From the NCBI GenBank assembly GCA_016700115.1, contig CP064999.1, positions 5,141,501 through 5,205,500 on the forward strand: a stretch of 64,000 bases of DNA, read 5' to 3'. This document shows, one piece after another, positions 33,593 to 43,526 of the stretch. The notes under the pieces were generated by a model. That model worked only from the letters and a program-made list of their open reading frames with translations. It was not told where the DNA came from and did no database searches. Both the position numbers and the translations under genes were made by a program. This DNA is from Sphingobacteriales bacterium. Lineage in GTDB: Bacteria; Bacteroidota; Bacteroidia; Chitinophagales; UBA2359. Numbering within the stretch: position 1 is the stretch's first letter; the number at the start of each line of letters is the position of its first letter.

Positions 33593-35860
33593 TTAATTCA
33601 TCTGTAAAACACCGACCTGCCCTACCCCACTCCCTGCATACCATAACACCGTAATTTCAGAAGTTCCCTGCCCACTGATTATATTCCCTCCACTGACAGA
33701 CCAAAAATATTGAGCACCTGTGGAAGGACTGACAGAATAGGTTTGGGTATTGCCGCCACAAGCAGTATTGTTTCCGCTGAGAATGGGTGGAGAAGTGCAT
33801 CTGAAGCCTGTAAAAATAATAAGGTATTGATTTTCGCCGGTTTTTACAACGGCCGGGTCTCCTCCTTTAAGATTAGTGTGAATGTATCCGTTCCAGCTAT
33901 CCCCCCCATTGGTTGACGAAGACCACCAAAGAGTGCCACCACTACCATAAAAACGAAGTTCTCCGGGAAGACTGATTAGATTTCCTGTCCAGTTGTGCTG
34001 TGTATCAGAAGGGATATCTTCAAGTTGGGTAAAATTTAATCCATCTTCTGAAACAGCACGATGCGCCCCGTCCTGAGGTGCGCCTGCCGGACTTGAATAA
34101 TACCAAAGCCCGTTATGTCGGACCACTGCGGGATCAATAGAGGGTTGTCCCGGATATTGAAACCTGATACCGGGTTCAAAGGTATAAGTCCATCCTCCGT
34201 CTGTTGAAATAGCTGAATAGGTATGTACAGTTTCATTGAGCGGGCCGGTGCCGTTTCCGCTCGACGAAAAGTACATTCGTATATTGCCGTTTTCGGTCAG
34301 AGCAAGAGTCGGGTCAAACGGGCGTTGGTAGTTGGATGGCAAATCGGGAAACTGTGCAGCAACCGGATACGTCCAGTTTATTCCATGATCGGAAGAAGTG
34401 CTAATGGCAACTTTATCCCAAAAAGGCGAACCAATAGGGGCAGGAAACCACTGAAAAGCCGCAATCAAATCTCCGTTTGGTTTTTGAATTACACTGACAA
34501 CCCCTGCCGAATCGACAAACAACCGGCAGTTGTTAAAACTGGTTCCGTCTGCACTTTCACAAATTACCAAATCACCATTCCATGGACCATTCCCGCTTCC
34601 ACCCCCACCGGTAACATTTAGGATAAAAATATTGCTTGTTTGACCGTTATGGGTTGCGGTAATCTGGGTTGTTCCTGCAGAAAGTGCTTTAACAGCACCA
34701 TTGGGTAGTATTGTAGCAACCAATGGATTGCTCGATTGCCATAGAGCAAAACTTGTCAGATTGCGAATTGCACCATCTGAAAAAGTACCGTTGGCCGAAA
34801 ACCTGACAGTATCGTTTATGGCTGCGGAACCGGTAAAAGAAAGCGGCGTGATATTCAGAGCGGTCATAACCTCAGAACAAACAGAAGCGGGGATTATAGT
34901 TTCATATACCATCATGAACTGACCTGCCGAAGTACGGACAACTGTTGGTGTTGCCACTTTTACGCTTTCCAGGGAAGAGGGAACAGATAACTGAAGCCGC
35001 AACCCGCTTTCCAGTAACCAGGAAGTCCCTGCATTGCTGGAATGTAAAGAAACGATAGCGTCTCCAGTTACCCCGGCGTTGCCAAAAGCATACATTTTAT
35101 ACACTCCGCCTCCTATTTCGGTAATATCGGCAACGACATAGCAATCTGGAGGAATGGCTGAAACCGCAGAGCAAAAGGTTCCGAGATTGTCAAAAAAGGG
35201 CATTCCATTGGTGGAAATACCTTTTTGGGTATTGTTTAGAGTTAGGTTACCGGTGTAAATTTGCCAATTGCCGGTGTCAAATCTGAAGTTTTCGGGGTCA
35301 AACAGGGTTTGCCCACTCACCGAAAACGCCAGCCCTTCGTATTGATAAGTAAATCCACCATCTGTTGATCTGAAAGTATGCACTTGTAAATCGCCCGATA
35401 CCGACATCATTGCCAACATATTCATGCTACCATCGGGCAATACGGTCAAATTGGGATCTACCGGCAAATTTGCACCTACAGGCAGTCCGGTAAAGGATAC
35501 ATTTTTATAAGCCCAGGTCGCTCCGTTGTTTAACGAAATTGCCATTTTGATTTGATTGATATTTTGAGTACTACCGCCAATAACCTGACAGCCTGCCATA
35601 AAATAGACCAATACCCTGCCGTTTGAAAGTACAATGGCATCAGCCACGCTTGCACGGTCGCTCAACACCATATTGATCTTTGTCCAGTTCATTGCATTAT
35701 TCGAGGTGGCAATCATCAGACGGTTGTTGCCTATGCCCCCCGCTCCCGAACAGATACAGGGCATAAAATCACTGTTCAGAGTTTGAGCTTCAACAGGTGT
35801 CGGATATAGTACTGATGAAATTAAGAACGATAGGAAAATGGTTAGTTTTAGGAGGTACAT
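33593..35860 (-). CDS. secreted sialidase-like double beta-propeller protein, apparently C-terminally truncated
   Basis: The 755-aa protein has a signal peptide ending TPVEAQ. Two BNR/sialidase-like propeller regions (about 25-330 and 425-680) contain Asp-box-like units such as STDGGFTY, SNAGTSWLL, SSDHGINWTY, STDGGWTYTF and STNGGDSWNG. They flank a bacterial Ig-like (BIG2) domain at about 340-415 (LVATILPNGAVKALSAGTTQITATHNGQ). The last 45 residues begin a further Ig-like domain (YFWSVSGGNIISGQG) but stop in the middle of a strand at VGVLQMN. No sorting domain is present. The catalytic Arg triad of true sialidases is not evident, so glycan binding is as likely as hydrolysis. Confidence 0.78.
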   Translation of the reverse strand: MYLLKLTIFLSFLISSVLYPTPVEAQTLNSDFMPCICSGAGGIGNNRLMIATSNNAMNWTKINMVLSDRASVADAIVLSNGRVLVYFMAGCQVIGGSTQNINQIKMAISLNNGATWAYKNVSFTGLPVGANLPVDPNLTVLPDGSMNMLAMMSVSGDLQVHTFRSTDGGFTYQYEGLAFSVSGQTLFDPENFRFDTGNWQIYTGNLTLNNTQKGISTNGMPFFDNLGTFCSAVSAIPPDCYVVADITEIGGGVYKMYAFGNAGVTGDAIVSLHSSNAGTSWLLESGLRLQLSVPSSLESVKVATPTVVRTSAGQFMMVYETIIPASVCSEVMTALNITPLSFTGSAAINDTVRFSANGTFSDGAIRNLTSFALWQSSNPLVATILPNGAVKALSAGTTQITATHNGQTSNIFILNVTGGGGSGNGPWNGDLVICESADGTSFNNCRLFVDSAGVVSVIQKPNGDLIAAFQWFPAPIGSPFWDKVAISTSSDHGINWTYPVAAQFPDLPSNYQRPFDPTLALTENGNIRMYFSSSGNGTGPLNETVHTYSAISTDGGWTYTFEPGIRFQYPGQPSIDPAVVRHNGLWYYSSPAGAPQDGAHRAVSEDGLNFTQLEDIPSDTQHNWTGNLISLPGELRFYGSGGTLWWSSSTNGGDSWNGYIHTNLKGGDPAVVKTGENQYLIIFTGFRCTSPPILSGNNTACGGNTQTYSVSPSTGAQYFWSVSGGNIISGQGTSEITVLWYAGSGVGQVGVLQMN

Positions 35861-35892
35861 ATATCAGAGATTAAGCAAGGTGAACTTATCTT

Positions 35893-35968
35893 ATAAAGAA
35901 AAGAGCAGGTCATTCGCAGTAATTGCTTTGCCAGAATATCAGCAAAAATAAAAGCCTGAATGACCTGC
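35893..35968 (-). terminator. terminator after the beta-helix gene
   Basis: GCAGGTCATTC (35905-35915) and GAATGACCTGC (35958-35968) form an 11-bp perfect stem with a 42-nt loop. On the minus strand it is followed by TCTTTTCTTTAT. It starts 40 nt after the stop at 36008. Confidence 0.5.
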
Positions 35969-36007
35969 CTGAAATGTTTAAAATAGCCGAATGACAAACT
36001 TAGTGTT

Positions 36008-37456
36008 TTATTCAGGTTTTACACAGCCCTTCCCATGATATGTTTGCATACCTGCTTTTAGCGCGTCGGTTGTCTGAATTCGATTTAGCCAAACCTGACT
36101 GAGCGCACCGACAGAAGTGCCCTGTAATGGCAAGCCCAACATGCTTCTCCATGCATTTGCTCCCGAATTTTGCACGGTAACCTGACTGTCAATTTCTTCT
36201 CGTTCCGGAACAACACGGCTCATATAGATCGCCGACCATTCTTTACTGACCGGCACCTGGATGGTTTTGTTTTCATTGCCTTCACCGGTTGCAAAATCAG
36301 CATAATCTGCCATGTCTGCTACTGCCATTGGAGTATTGTATTCGCGGTAATCGTATTTTTTGTTGGCGGTAAACAGGTTGTTGTTCAAAGTTATACTTTT
36401 GCATTTCTTAATATTATCCAATCCGCCATAGTCATTGAAAGCAAATACATTGTTTTCGGCAATGAGGACGATGCGCTCATCCACTTTCAGAGAATTACCC
36501 CCATGATTAGAAGCGGCTTCATCGTATTTTGAGCAAAATAATACAGTATTGTTTCGGATATTGTATTCCGGTTGCCCGTCAGCCGATTGCCAGGAGGTTT
36601 TTGCATTTATTCCGTCTCCGGTATTGTTGACTATCAGGTTGTTTTCAATCAAAACTTTGCCATTTTTACCCACTTGTACATCTATCACTCCTTGCGAAGC
36701 CGCAATATTCATGAGTGCACAATTACGGATAACAACGTTGGCATTGCTGCCCATGTCCACTTCTATACCCGGTGAATCAGGTGTGGGGTTAAACCCTTGC
36801 TGAGGTGATGCTTTACGTTTGATATAGCCTTCATTTGAGCCTTCGAGGTAAAAATTGCGCGAACCATTGTCAATAATCAATCCATCTATCAACACCTGAC
36901 CGCTATAGTCTTTATGAGATTTGCTACATTGTAAGGACAATCGGGAAGTGGTCTCACTTTTCATATATCCGTTAACTCCGCTCAACACAGTTTTGTGATT
37001 TCCCCATGGATCGCGTTTCGTAAAATCCTGATTGTACCCCCCAATAATGCTGACAGGAACGGTAATAATATCGCTGCTCATATCGGCTTTGCCTTTGTAA
37101 ATACCTTCAGCTATATAAATTACATCACCAGGTTTGAGTTGCAAAGCAATAGCCGCAATTTCTTTGGCCGGTTTTTCTATCGTACCTTCTTTTCCGCTTC
37201 CAATGGCAATATTGATATACCATTCACGTCCTGAATTAGTGTTTTCATTGGTTGCCTCTTTGTTTGCTGCAGTTGACGAACTGCCGGTTTTAGCTGAAGA
37301 GGAAGTAGTTTGTTTTACTTCGTTTCCGGTTTTTTGCACTTCTTTTTTAAGACTTTTAAATTCGTTCAATGCTTTATTAAATTGGGCATAGCTGAATGGT
37401 GTAGTCAGGAAAGAAACCAAGGCGATAAAGAACATCTGTTTCATAAAGGTTTTCAT
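36008..37456 (-). CDS. secreted right-handed beta-helix (pectate-lyase-like) protein
   Basis: The ATG at 37456 gives 483 aa and a signal peptide (MKTFMKQMFFIALVSFLTTPFSYAQ). A low-complexity S/T/N/K linker runs to about residue 80. The rest is a DUF1565/beta-helix fold with EKPAKEIAAIALQLKPGDVIYIAEGIYKG, VSIIGGYNQDF, then repeating rungs NVVIRNCALMN, KVLIENNLIVNNTG, YNIRNNTVLFC and VLIAENNVFAFNDYGG. Such folds usually act on or bind polysaccharides. No sorting domain is visible at the C-terminus (TYHGKGCVKPE), so it may stay periplasmic. Confidence 0.82.
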   Translation of the reverse strand: MKTFMKQMFFIALVSFLTTPFSYAQFNKALNEFKSLKKEVQKTGNEVKQTTSSSAKTGSSSTAANKEATNENTNSGREWYINIAIGSGKEGTIEKPAKEIAAIALQLKPGDVIYIAEGIYKGKADMSSDIITVPVSIIGGYNQDFTKRDPWGNHKTVLSGVNGYMKSETTSRLSLQCSKSHKDYSGQVLIDGLIIDNGSRNFYLEGSNEGYIKRKASPQQGFNPTPDSPGIEVDMGSNANVVIRNCALMNIAASQGVIDVQVGKNGKVLIENNLIVNNTGDGINAKTSWQSADGQPEYNIRNNTVLFCSKYDEAASNHGGNSLKVDERIVLIAENNVFAFNDYGGLDNIKKCKSITLNNNLFTANKKYDYREYNTPMAVADMADYADFATGEGNENKTIQVPVSKEWSAIYMSRVVPEREEIDSQVTVQNSGANAWRSMLGLPLQGTSVGALSQVWLNRIQTTDALKAGMQTYHGKGCVKPE

Positions 37457-37501
37457 AAAGTTGATTTGTTTTGGTTTTAAAAATTTGTTTGAATAATGAA
37501 A

Positions 37502-37533
37502 CAAAACTACCGGCTGCTTTTTCTTAAAACCAA
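37502..37533 (-). promoter_or_regulatory. promoter of the beta-helix gene
   Basis: On the minus strand a TTG at 37533-37531 lies 21 nt before TAGTTTTG at 37509-37502. It is 46 nt before the chosen ATG at 37456. Confidence 0.45.
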
Positions 37534-37814
37534 CCAACTTTACATACTTTTTTAGTATCCCGTTTCAAACTTTTATGTTCTGGAAATATCTACTCTTTGT
37601 TACAACTGCTATATTTGTATTCCCTGAAGTAAAACCGGAAACATCCACCTAAAGGACTTACATTCTCTTAAAACAAAAAATCTGAATAAAAAATCTTTCA
37701 AAAATGTTTGATTTTTACGCTTACGACTTAGGTCATCTTATTGCTAAGATAAAAATAAGGATTAGTAAATGCCCTTGAAATATTTGAAATTATTCTTTGT
37801 TTTTTAGTATCCCG
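37534..37814. other. divergent intergenic region
   Basis: This A/T-rich spacer lies between the beta-helix gene (minus) and the helical-repeat gene (plus). The only weak signal is TATATTTG at 37610-37617. No gene is seen. Confidence 0.35.
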
Positions 37815-39344
37815 ATGAAAAAAGCTAACGAATTATTTGACTTGATAAAATCGTTGACTACCAATGAGAAACGGTATTTTAATCTCTATGCCAATTTGCA
37901 GGAGGGTGCTAAAAACTATTTAGAATTGTTTGATGCCTTAGAACAGCAAACTATTTACAATGAATCAAAGATTTTGGAACAATATCAAGATGCTCCTTTT
38001 ACGAAACATCTCTCCTACACCAAAAACTACCTTTACAGGCAAATTCTTCGGGCTTTGGTTCATAGTCAGACAGATAACTTTGTAGAACAATCCCTATGGG
38101 AAACATTATATCAGGCCAAATTCTTACAGCGAAAACAACTTTACAAACAATGTGAACGCATAGTGGAAAACCTTAGAGAAAAGGCATATCAACACGAAGC
38201 CTTTGATTTGTTGTCAGATTTACTCCTTTTAAAGGGACAATTAATTATAAAGTTTGCAATTGGAAATTTTGAAAAAGACCTGTTACCCTTAATTTCAGAA
38301 CGAACTCAGGTTATGCAGTTATATCAAAATTATATGGAATACAAAAACCTGTACGACCTCCTGTTTTATCATATTGTTTTATCGGGCAATACCCGTAAAT
38401 CGGGGGCACAAACCGAAATGAAATCAGTCATTGATCATCACTTACTTCAGGATGCAGGTATGGCATTGAGTAAAAAAGCAAAAATTATCTTTCACAATAT
38501 CCGGTTTATATATGCCTATTATATGGCAGATTACGAAACAAGTCTGCTACATAAACAAGAAGCACTATTGCTAATAGAAAGCATCCCTACTTATTTCACG
38601 GAAGATGTAGATATATACATCAACAATCTGTCGAACATCATGGTGTTGCTCAATCATCTTCACCGATATGAGGAAACCCTTTTCTATATTGAGAAGTTGA
38701 AGATGCTTAAATTGAGTTCACCTGCTTTGCAATCTTCGGTGTTTCAAACCTATTTCAATGCTCTTTTAGTGGTGTATGCAGCATTAGCCGAAACGGATAA
38801 ACCTTTAGCACTTGTTACCGAAATTGAAGCAGGTCTCGAAAGATTTAAAAACAACATCAACAAAATTCGGCGAATTGATCTATGCTTTAATGTGGCTATT
38901 CTTTATTTTAAAACAGAGCAATACAATTTGGCGCATCATTGGTTAGAAAAAGTGTTCAATGAGCGCGGACAGATACGGGAAGATATTCAATGTTTTACAC
39001 GGATATTCAATTTGTTGATCCACTATGAAATGGGCAATTTTCTATTGATTGAAAGCCTTTTAAGAAATTATACCCGTTTTCTGCAAAAACACAAAAAGGT
39101 GTTCCGTTTTGAAAAAATTATGCTGCGTTTTTTCCAAAAAATCATTTCAATTACAGGGCGATATGCTACACTTTCGGTCTTTAAAGATTTACAAACTAAC
39201 CTTCAAACTCTTAAACAAGATCCCAAAGAACAATTGCCTCTCACTTTTTTCGATTTTATTTCATGGGTAGAATGTAAAATTGAAGGGCAGCCACTGTTGA
39301 TTGTCATGAAACGCAAGGCAAACAAAACAGAAAGTCCATCTTAA
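37815..39344 (+). CDS. Bacteroidota alpha-helical repeat protein, function unknown
   Basis: The first ATG is at 37815 (the frame opens six codons earlier with a TTG), giving 509 aa. The N-terminus KKANELFDLIKSLTTNEKRYFNLYANL recalls a family of cytoplasmic Bacteroidota proteins of unknown role. The whole chain is helical, rich in Y, L and K, with TPR-like pairs (ALLVVYAALAETDKPLALV, FNVAILYFKTEQYNLAHHWL). No signal peptide or catalytic motif is seen. A scaffold or binding role is likely but unproven. Confidence 0.7.
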   Translation: MKKANELFDLIKSLTTNEKRYFNLYANLQEGAKNYLELFDALEQQTIYNESKILEQYQDAPFTKHLSYTKNYLYRQILRALVHSQTDNFVEQSLWETLYQAKFLQRKQLYKQCERIVENLREKAYQHEAFDLLSDLLLLKGQLIIKFAIGNFEKDLLPLISERTQVMQLYQNYMEYKNLYDLLFYHIVLSGNTRKSGAQTEMKSVIDHHLLQDAGMALSKKAKIIFHNIRFIYAYYMADYETSLLHKQEALLLIESIPTYFTEDVDIYINNLSNIMVLLNHLHRYEETLFYIEKLKMLKLSSPALQSSVFQTYFNALLVVYAALAETDKPLALVTEIEAGLERFKNNINKIRRIDLCFNVAILYFKTEQYNLAHHWLEKVFNERGQIREDIQCFTRIFNLLIHYEMGNFLLIESLLRNYTRFLQKHKKVFRFEKIMLRFFQKIISITGRYATLSVFKDLQTNLQTLKQDPKEQLPLTFFDFISWVECKIEGQPLLIVMKRKANKTESPS

Positions 39345-39481
39345 CTAATGTTCCATTTTTTTTAGCAGCACTAATCAATAACTGTTTAAATTTGCCTGAA
39401 TAAACTAACTTAAAGTTTACAAAAGTCCATCACTTCAACCAACTCAATGAAGCATCCATTTAACCCGTTTAACTGCCCTTT

Positions 39482-40612
39482 ATGTCGTCTGTTATCATTT
39501 ATCCTGTTGCTTTTCATACCAAAGAAGTTAACGATTTCATCAAATTTGCCTGGAAAATCTACAAAAATGACCCCTATTGGGTGCCTCCATTAATGATGGA
39601 TATGAAAAAGCGGTTAAATCCCGACAAAGACCCTTTTTTCAAGTTTGCCGAAATGCAATTGTTTTTGGCGTACAAAGGCGGAGAGATTGTAGGAAGAATC
39701 GCTGCCATTCACAATAAACTTGCAAACGAATATCAACACAACAAAAAAGGGTATTTTGGTTATTTCGAGTGTATTGATGACCAGGAAGTAGCGGACGAAT
39801 TGTTGAAAACAGCTGAAAAATGGTTATCTGAAAAAGGGTTAACTGTAGCACATGGACCTGCCAACCCGTCGAGCAATCATGAATACGGATTGCTTACTGA
39901 AGGTTTTGACGATTCGCCCCGTCTAATGATGACCTATAACCCTCCTTATTATGAGCAACTGATAGAAAACAGCGGTTACCAAACCGTTCATGTTCTGTTG
40001 GCTTATAAAATGGATACAAACACAGTTGAAAACAATCCAAAGTTTACCCGAGTAGCTAAAATTGCAGCCGAACGCTACAAAGTAACCCTACGTCCCATCA
40101 ACCTGAAAAAGCTTAAGGAGGAACTAACAATTATCAAAGCCATTTACAATAAGGCTTGGGAAAAAAACTGGGGCTTTGTACCCATGACCGATGCCGAAAT
40201 AGACGATATGGCCAAAGACCTCGAACCATTGGCTGTTCCCGATTTGGCATTGTTTGCCGAAATTGACGGTAAAGCCGTTGGATTTATCCTTGCTGTACCC
40301 GACTACAATTTCATATTCAAACAAATGAATGGGACCCTTTTTCCCTTCAATTTTTTAAAGCTCTATACCCAACGGAAATACATCAAATGGATACGAATCA
40401 TCATTATGGGTGTGATGCCCGAATACCGCAATAGGGGTATAGATTCTGTTATGTATCATGCCATCATAGTCAACAGTCGCAAAATGGGAATAGAATTTGG
40501 TGAAGGGAGCTGGATTTTGGAAAGTAATGTGATGATGAATCGCGCTGCTGCTATTGTTTTGAATGGAGAGGTCTATAAAAGATACAAAGTCTTTGAAAAA
40601 AGCATCGGTTAA
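39482..40612 (+). CDS. GNAT-like acyltransferase-fold protein
   Basis: The 376-aa protein has N-terminal FIKFAWKIYKNDPYWVPPL and FLAYKGGEIVGRIAAIHN (about 58-80), characteristic of a Bacteroidota family with tandem GNAT folds. The central AHGPANPSSNHEYGLLTEGFD and the C-terminal MGVMPEYRNRGIDSVMYHAII (about 308-328), with an R-N-R-G-I variant of the acetyl-CoA-binding loop, support this. The acceptor is unknown. It overlaps the frame of, and is followed closely by, the ygiD gene, suggesting an operon. Confidence 0.75.
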   Translation: MSSVIIYPVAFHTKEVNDFIKFAWKIYKNDPYWVPPLMMDMKKRLNPDKDPFFKFAEMQLFLAYKGGEIVGRIAAIHNKLANEYQHNKKGYFGYFECIDDQEVADELLKTAEKWLSEKGLTVAHGPANPSSNHEYGLLTEGFDDSPRLMMTYNPPYYEQLIENSGYQTVHVLLAYKMDTNTVENNPKFTRVAKIAAERYKVTLRPINLKKLKEELTIIKAIYNKAWEKNWGFVPMTDAEIDDMAKDLEPLAVPDLALFAEIDGKAVGFILAVPDYNFIFKQMNGTLFPFNFLKLYTQRKYIKWIRIIIMGVMPEYRNRGIDSVMYHAIIVNSRKMGIEFGEGSWILESNVMMNRAAAIVLNGEVYKRYKVFEKSIG

Positions 40613-40661
40613 ACCAATCATGCCTATTAGATGTTTAAACATTAAACCTGCCGATCGAGCC

Positions 40662-41546
40662 ATGAAGCGCAATACTTTTATAAAAATCTTAGGACTATCA
40701 CCTTTCTTGTTTAGTATGAAATGTTTACAAGACGTTGGAGCATGGTCGGAAAAATTTCCGAACACTGAGCGGATGCCTGTTCTTTTTTTAGGACATGGAA
40801 GTCCGATGAATGCCATTGAAGAAAATCAGTTTGTAGCCGGATTTCGAAACATAGCAAAAACCTTACCCCATCCGAATGCCATTCTGTGTATTTCAGCACA
40901 TTGGTTTACCAAAGGAACGAAAGTAACTGCTATGCAACACCCAAGAACCATTCATGACTTTGGTGGTTTTCCTAAAGCACTGTATGAAGTTCAATATCCG
41001 GCTCCGGGATTTCCGGAACTTGCCAATTTAAGTAAAGAACTCTTGAACCCTGTTCTTGTAGAATTAGACGAAAAATGGGGGCTTGATCACGGGGCATGGA
41101 GTGTCATCAAACATTTGTATCCTAATGCAGATGTACCCGTTGTGCAAATGAGTATTGATTATACCCAATCTCCACAATATCATTTTGATTTAGCAAAACA
41201 ATTGAACACACTTAGAAACAAAGGCGTTCTCATCATTGGAAGCGGAAACATCGTTCACAATCTCGGATTAGTTGACTTTGCAAACTTTGACAAAGACAAC
41301 TACGGATATGATTGGGCAATTGAAGCAAGGGCAACCATTAACGAATATTTATTGAACGGCAACTATCAACCCTTGATTCAATACGAAAAACAGGGTAAAG
41401 CCCTTCAGTTGGCCATCCCCTCGCCCGATCATTATCTGCCCTTAATCTATACACTTGGGTTGCAACAAAAGGGCGAAACTTTATCTTTGTTTAACGATAA
41501 ATTACTCGCAGGTTCGCTCAGCATGACTTCGGTAAAAATTGCCTAA
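40662..41546 (+). CDS. ygiD: class III extradiol dioxygenase, 4,5-DOPA dioxygenase type
   Basis: Similarity to YgiD/LigB-type enzymes begins at MPVLFLGHGSPMNAIEEN and continues with AILCISAHWFT, DFGGFPKALYEVQYPAPG, WGLDHGAWSVIKHLYPNADVPVVQMSID and GSGNIVHNL. The His residues in GHGS, SAHW and LDHG are the expected metal ligands. The family cleaves catechol rings such as DOPA. I prefer the ATG at 40662 because MKRNTFIKILGLSPFLF looks like an export-type N-terminus; starts at 40563 (overlapping the previous gene) and 40620 are also in frame. Confidence 0.85.
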   Translation: MKRNTFIKILGLSPFLFSMKCLQDVGAWSEKFPNTERMPVLFLGHGSPMNAIEENQFVAGFRNIAKTLPHPNAILCISAHWFTKGTKVTAMQHPRTIHDFGGFPKALYEVQYPAPGFPELANLSKELLNPVLVELDEKWGLDHGAWSVIKHLYPNADVPVVQMSIDYTQSPQYHFDLAKQLNTLRNKGVLIIGSGNIVHNLGLVDFANFDKDNYGYDWAIEARATINEYLLNGNYQPLIQYEKQGKALQLAIPSPDHYLPLIYTLGLQQKGETLSLFNDKLLAGSLSMTSVKIA

Positions 41547-41678
41547 GCACTCAATAAGGGGAAATATTTCTCTTGTTTTGCGAACAAGGTTTAGGTTTAT
41601 CGGTTAATCATACAATTTCAAGACTATCACTTTTATAGAATACAGACCGTATTAACAACCAACTAAACCCACGAAATT

Positions 41679-42086
41679 ATGACAAGTGAAGTAATTTATA
41701 CTTCCGGACTGAGAACAGAGGCTGTTCATCTTCAATCGGGAAATACTTTAATAACTGATGCTCCTGTTGACAACCAAGGAAAAGGACAGGCATTTTCACC
41801 AACTGATTTGGCAGCAACTGCATTGGCAAGTTGTATGCTGACGATAATGGGTATTGTTGCAGGTCGCAATATGCTCAATATAGATGGTACACGGGCAACT
41901 GTAAATAAAATCATGCAGTCTAATCCACGCAAAATTTCAAAAATAGAGGTTACTTTGTATTTGCCATTACATACCGTTTATGATGAAGATAGCAGGGTGT
42001 TGCTCGAAAACGCCGCCCGAACCTGTCCGGTAGCACTTAGCCTAAACCCTGATATTGAGCAGGCGATTACCTTTGTTTATCCCTAA
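41679..42086 (+). CDS. OsmC-family peroxiredoxin-like protein
   Basis: The 135-aa protein has the OsmC/Ohr fold signature with two reactive-type cysteines, C52 in LAASCM-like ALASCMLTIMG and C116 in ARTCPVALSL, and FSPTDLAATALA before the first. The family reduces organic hydroperoxides through these cysteines. The YhfA-like subgroup is closest by layout. Its stop is 4 nt before the ATG of the CruF-like gene, so the two are probably co-transcribed. Confidence 0.87.
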   Translation: MTSEVIYTSGLRTEAVHLQSGNTLITDAPVDNQGKGQAFSPTDLAATALASCMLTIMGIVAGRNMLNIDGTRATVNKIMQSNPRKISKIEVTLYLPLHTVYDEDSRVLLENAARTCPVALSLNPDIEQAITFVYP

Positions 42087-42090
42087 GATT

Positions 42091-42774
42091 ATGCCGGGAA
42101 TTTCAGAAACAGAGCCTCCGTTTTTTCGGAACTTTTGTAAACAATACGGATTGCACTTAAGTATTACCGTAATTGTTTTTTTGCATTTTATTGGGTTGAT
42201 TGGAATAAATTTGAGTGATTACCGTGACAGGTTTTTATTGCTCACTCCTTTTAACTTGTTGATTACTGCTTTCCTTTTATTTTTGTTTCATGGCAGATTT
42301 AACCGCCCATTTTGGTATTTTGCTGTTGGGATTTTTATTGCAGGTATAGCCATAGAAATAGCAGGAGTAAAAACAGGAATCATCTTTGGACATTATCACT
42401 ATGGAACAGTTTTAGGTCCTAAAGTTTTGGAAACGCCTTGGATAATCGGACTAAACTGGCTTATTTTGATTTATTCTACAAGCAATATAGCCAACAAACT
42501 TCCTATCCCATTGTGGGGAAAAATCGGAATTGCCGCACTTTTAATGGTATTGTTGGATTGGTTAATAGAACCTGTGGCAATCTGCTTTGGATTTTGGTAT
42601 TGGGAAAATAATACAATACCTATACAAAACTATATAGCCTGGTATGCCGTTTCTGTAGCGATGCACTTTTTCTTTTACAAGAGCAGATTTCCTAAAAATA
42701 ACCCGTTATCGGTTTGGGTCTATATTGTTCAGGTCGTTTTCTTTGCCGGTAATCAAATTTGGCAAAATTGTTGA
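42091..42774 (+). CDS. cruF: carotenoid biosynthesis membrane protein, CruF type
   Basis: The 227-aa protein from the first ATG (42091) is polytopic, with about seven hydrophobic segments. The family motif is GVKTGIIFGHYHYGTVLGPKVLETPWIIGLNWLILIY, seen from about residue 91. WLIEPVAICFGFWYW and AWYAVSVAMHFFF are also conserved. CruF proteins hydrate the psi-end of gamma-carotene-type pigments. No other carotenoid gene is in the window. The operon with an OsmC protein suggests a shared theme of oxidative protection, which is inference. Confidence 0.82.
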   Translation: MPGISETEPPFFRNFCKQYGLHLSITVIVFLHFIGLIGINLSDYRDRFLLLTPFNLLITAFLLFLFHGRFNRPFWYFAVGIFIAGIAIEIAGVKTGIIFGHYHYGTVLGPKVLETPWIIGLNWLILIYSTSNIANKLPIPLWGKIGIAALLMVLLDWLIEPVAICFGFWYWENNTIPIQNYIAWYAVSVAMHFFFYKSRFPKNNPLSVWVYIVQVVFFAGNQIWQNC

Positions 42775-42791
42775 ATAGAATACCGGTTTGC

Positions 42792-43505
42792 CTAAACCGA
42801 GCCTCCGAAAGCTGCTTTCATTTCAGCCCTTCCATCAGTTTCAATAACACCGTCTCTCAATCGAATAATGCGATGCGCATGTCGGGCCACATCTTCCTCA
42901 TGTGTGACCATGATAACTGTATTCCCCTTTTCATGGATGGTGTGGAAAATGCGCAAAATTTCTTCTGAAGTTTTAGTGTCGAGATTTCCGGTAGGCTCAT
43001 CAGCCAAGATGATAGAAGGATGATTGACCAAAGCACGGGCAATAGCCACCCTTTGACGCTGCCCTCCTGATAGTTCATTAGGTTTATGGTCGCTGCGGTC
43101 GGCAAGACTAACCGATTCGAGTACTTCCATTGCCCTTTCATATCTTTTTTTACGGCTCATCCCTGCATAAACCAATGGGAGGGCGACATTTTCCCATGCA
43201 CTTAATCTGGGCAAAAGGTTAAAAGTCTGAAAAACAAATCCGATCTCTTTGTTCCTAATTTCAGCCAATTCATTATCGGTCATATCGGATACCAATGAAC
43301 CGTTGAGAATATAAATGCCGGAGGTAGGCGTATCTAAACATCCCAACACATTCATTAACGTTGATTTGCCGGAACCTGATGGTCCCATCAGTGCAACTAA
43401 TTCGTTGCGTTCGATGTCCATAGTTACCCCATTCAGGGCCTTGATGATTACATCGCCCATTTCATAAAACTTGGTAACGTTTTGAATATCAATGACTTTA
43501 TCCAT
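42792..43505 (-). CDS. ABC transporter ATPase, LolD/MacB type
   Basis: The 237-aa protein has Walker A GPSGSGKST (41-49), Q-loop FQTFNLLP (92-99), signature LSGGQ (145-149), Walker B ILADEP with D169/E170, and H202 in THEEDVA. The linker SAWENVALPLVYAG and the length fit the LolD/MacB/FtsE group, which powers lipoprotein release or efflux with a partner permease. No permease is adjacent. It lies 21 bp after gatC on the same strand. Confidence 0.88.
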   Translation of the reverse strand: MDKVIDIQNVTKFYEMGDVIIKALNGVTMDIERNELVALMGPSGSGKSTLMNVLGCLDTPTSGIYILNGSLVSDMTDNELAEIRNKEIGFVFQTFNLLPRLSAWENVALPLVYAGMSRKKRYERAMEVLESVSLADRSDHKPNELSGGQRQRVAIARALVNHPSIILADEPTGNLDTKTSEEILRIFHTIHEKGNTVIMVTHEEDVARHAHRIIRLRDGVIETDGRAEMKAAFGGSV

Positions 43506-43526
43506 ATCTCTTTGAGGGTGAAAAGA

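Noticed and set aside
33450..33644. 64-codon minus-strand ORF overlapping the end of the sialidase-like gene
   Set aside because: It does not encode the missing Ig-like strand or a sorting domain, so it neither repairs the gene nor looks like one itself.
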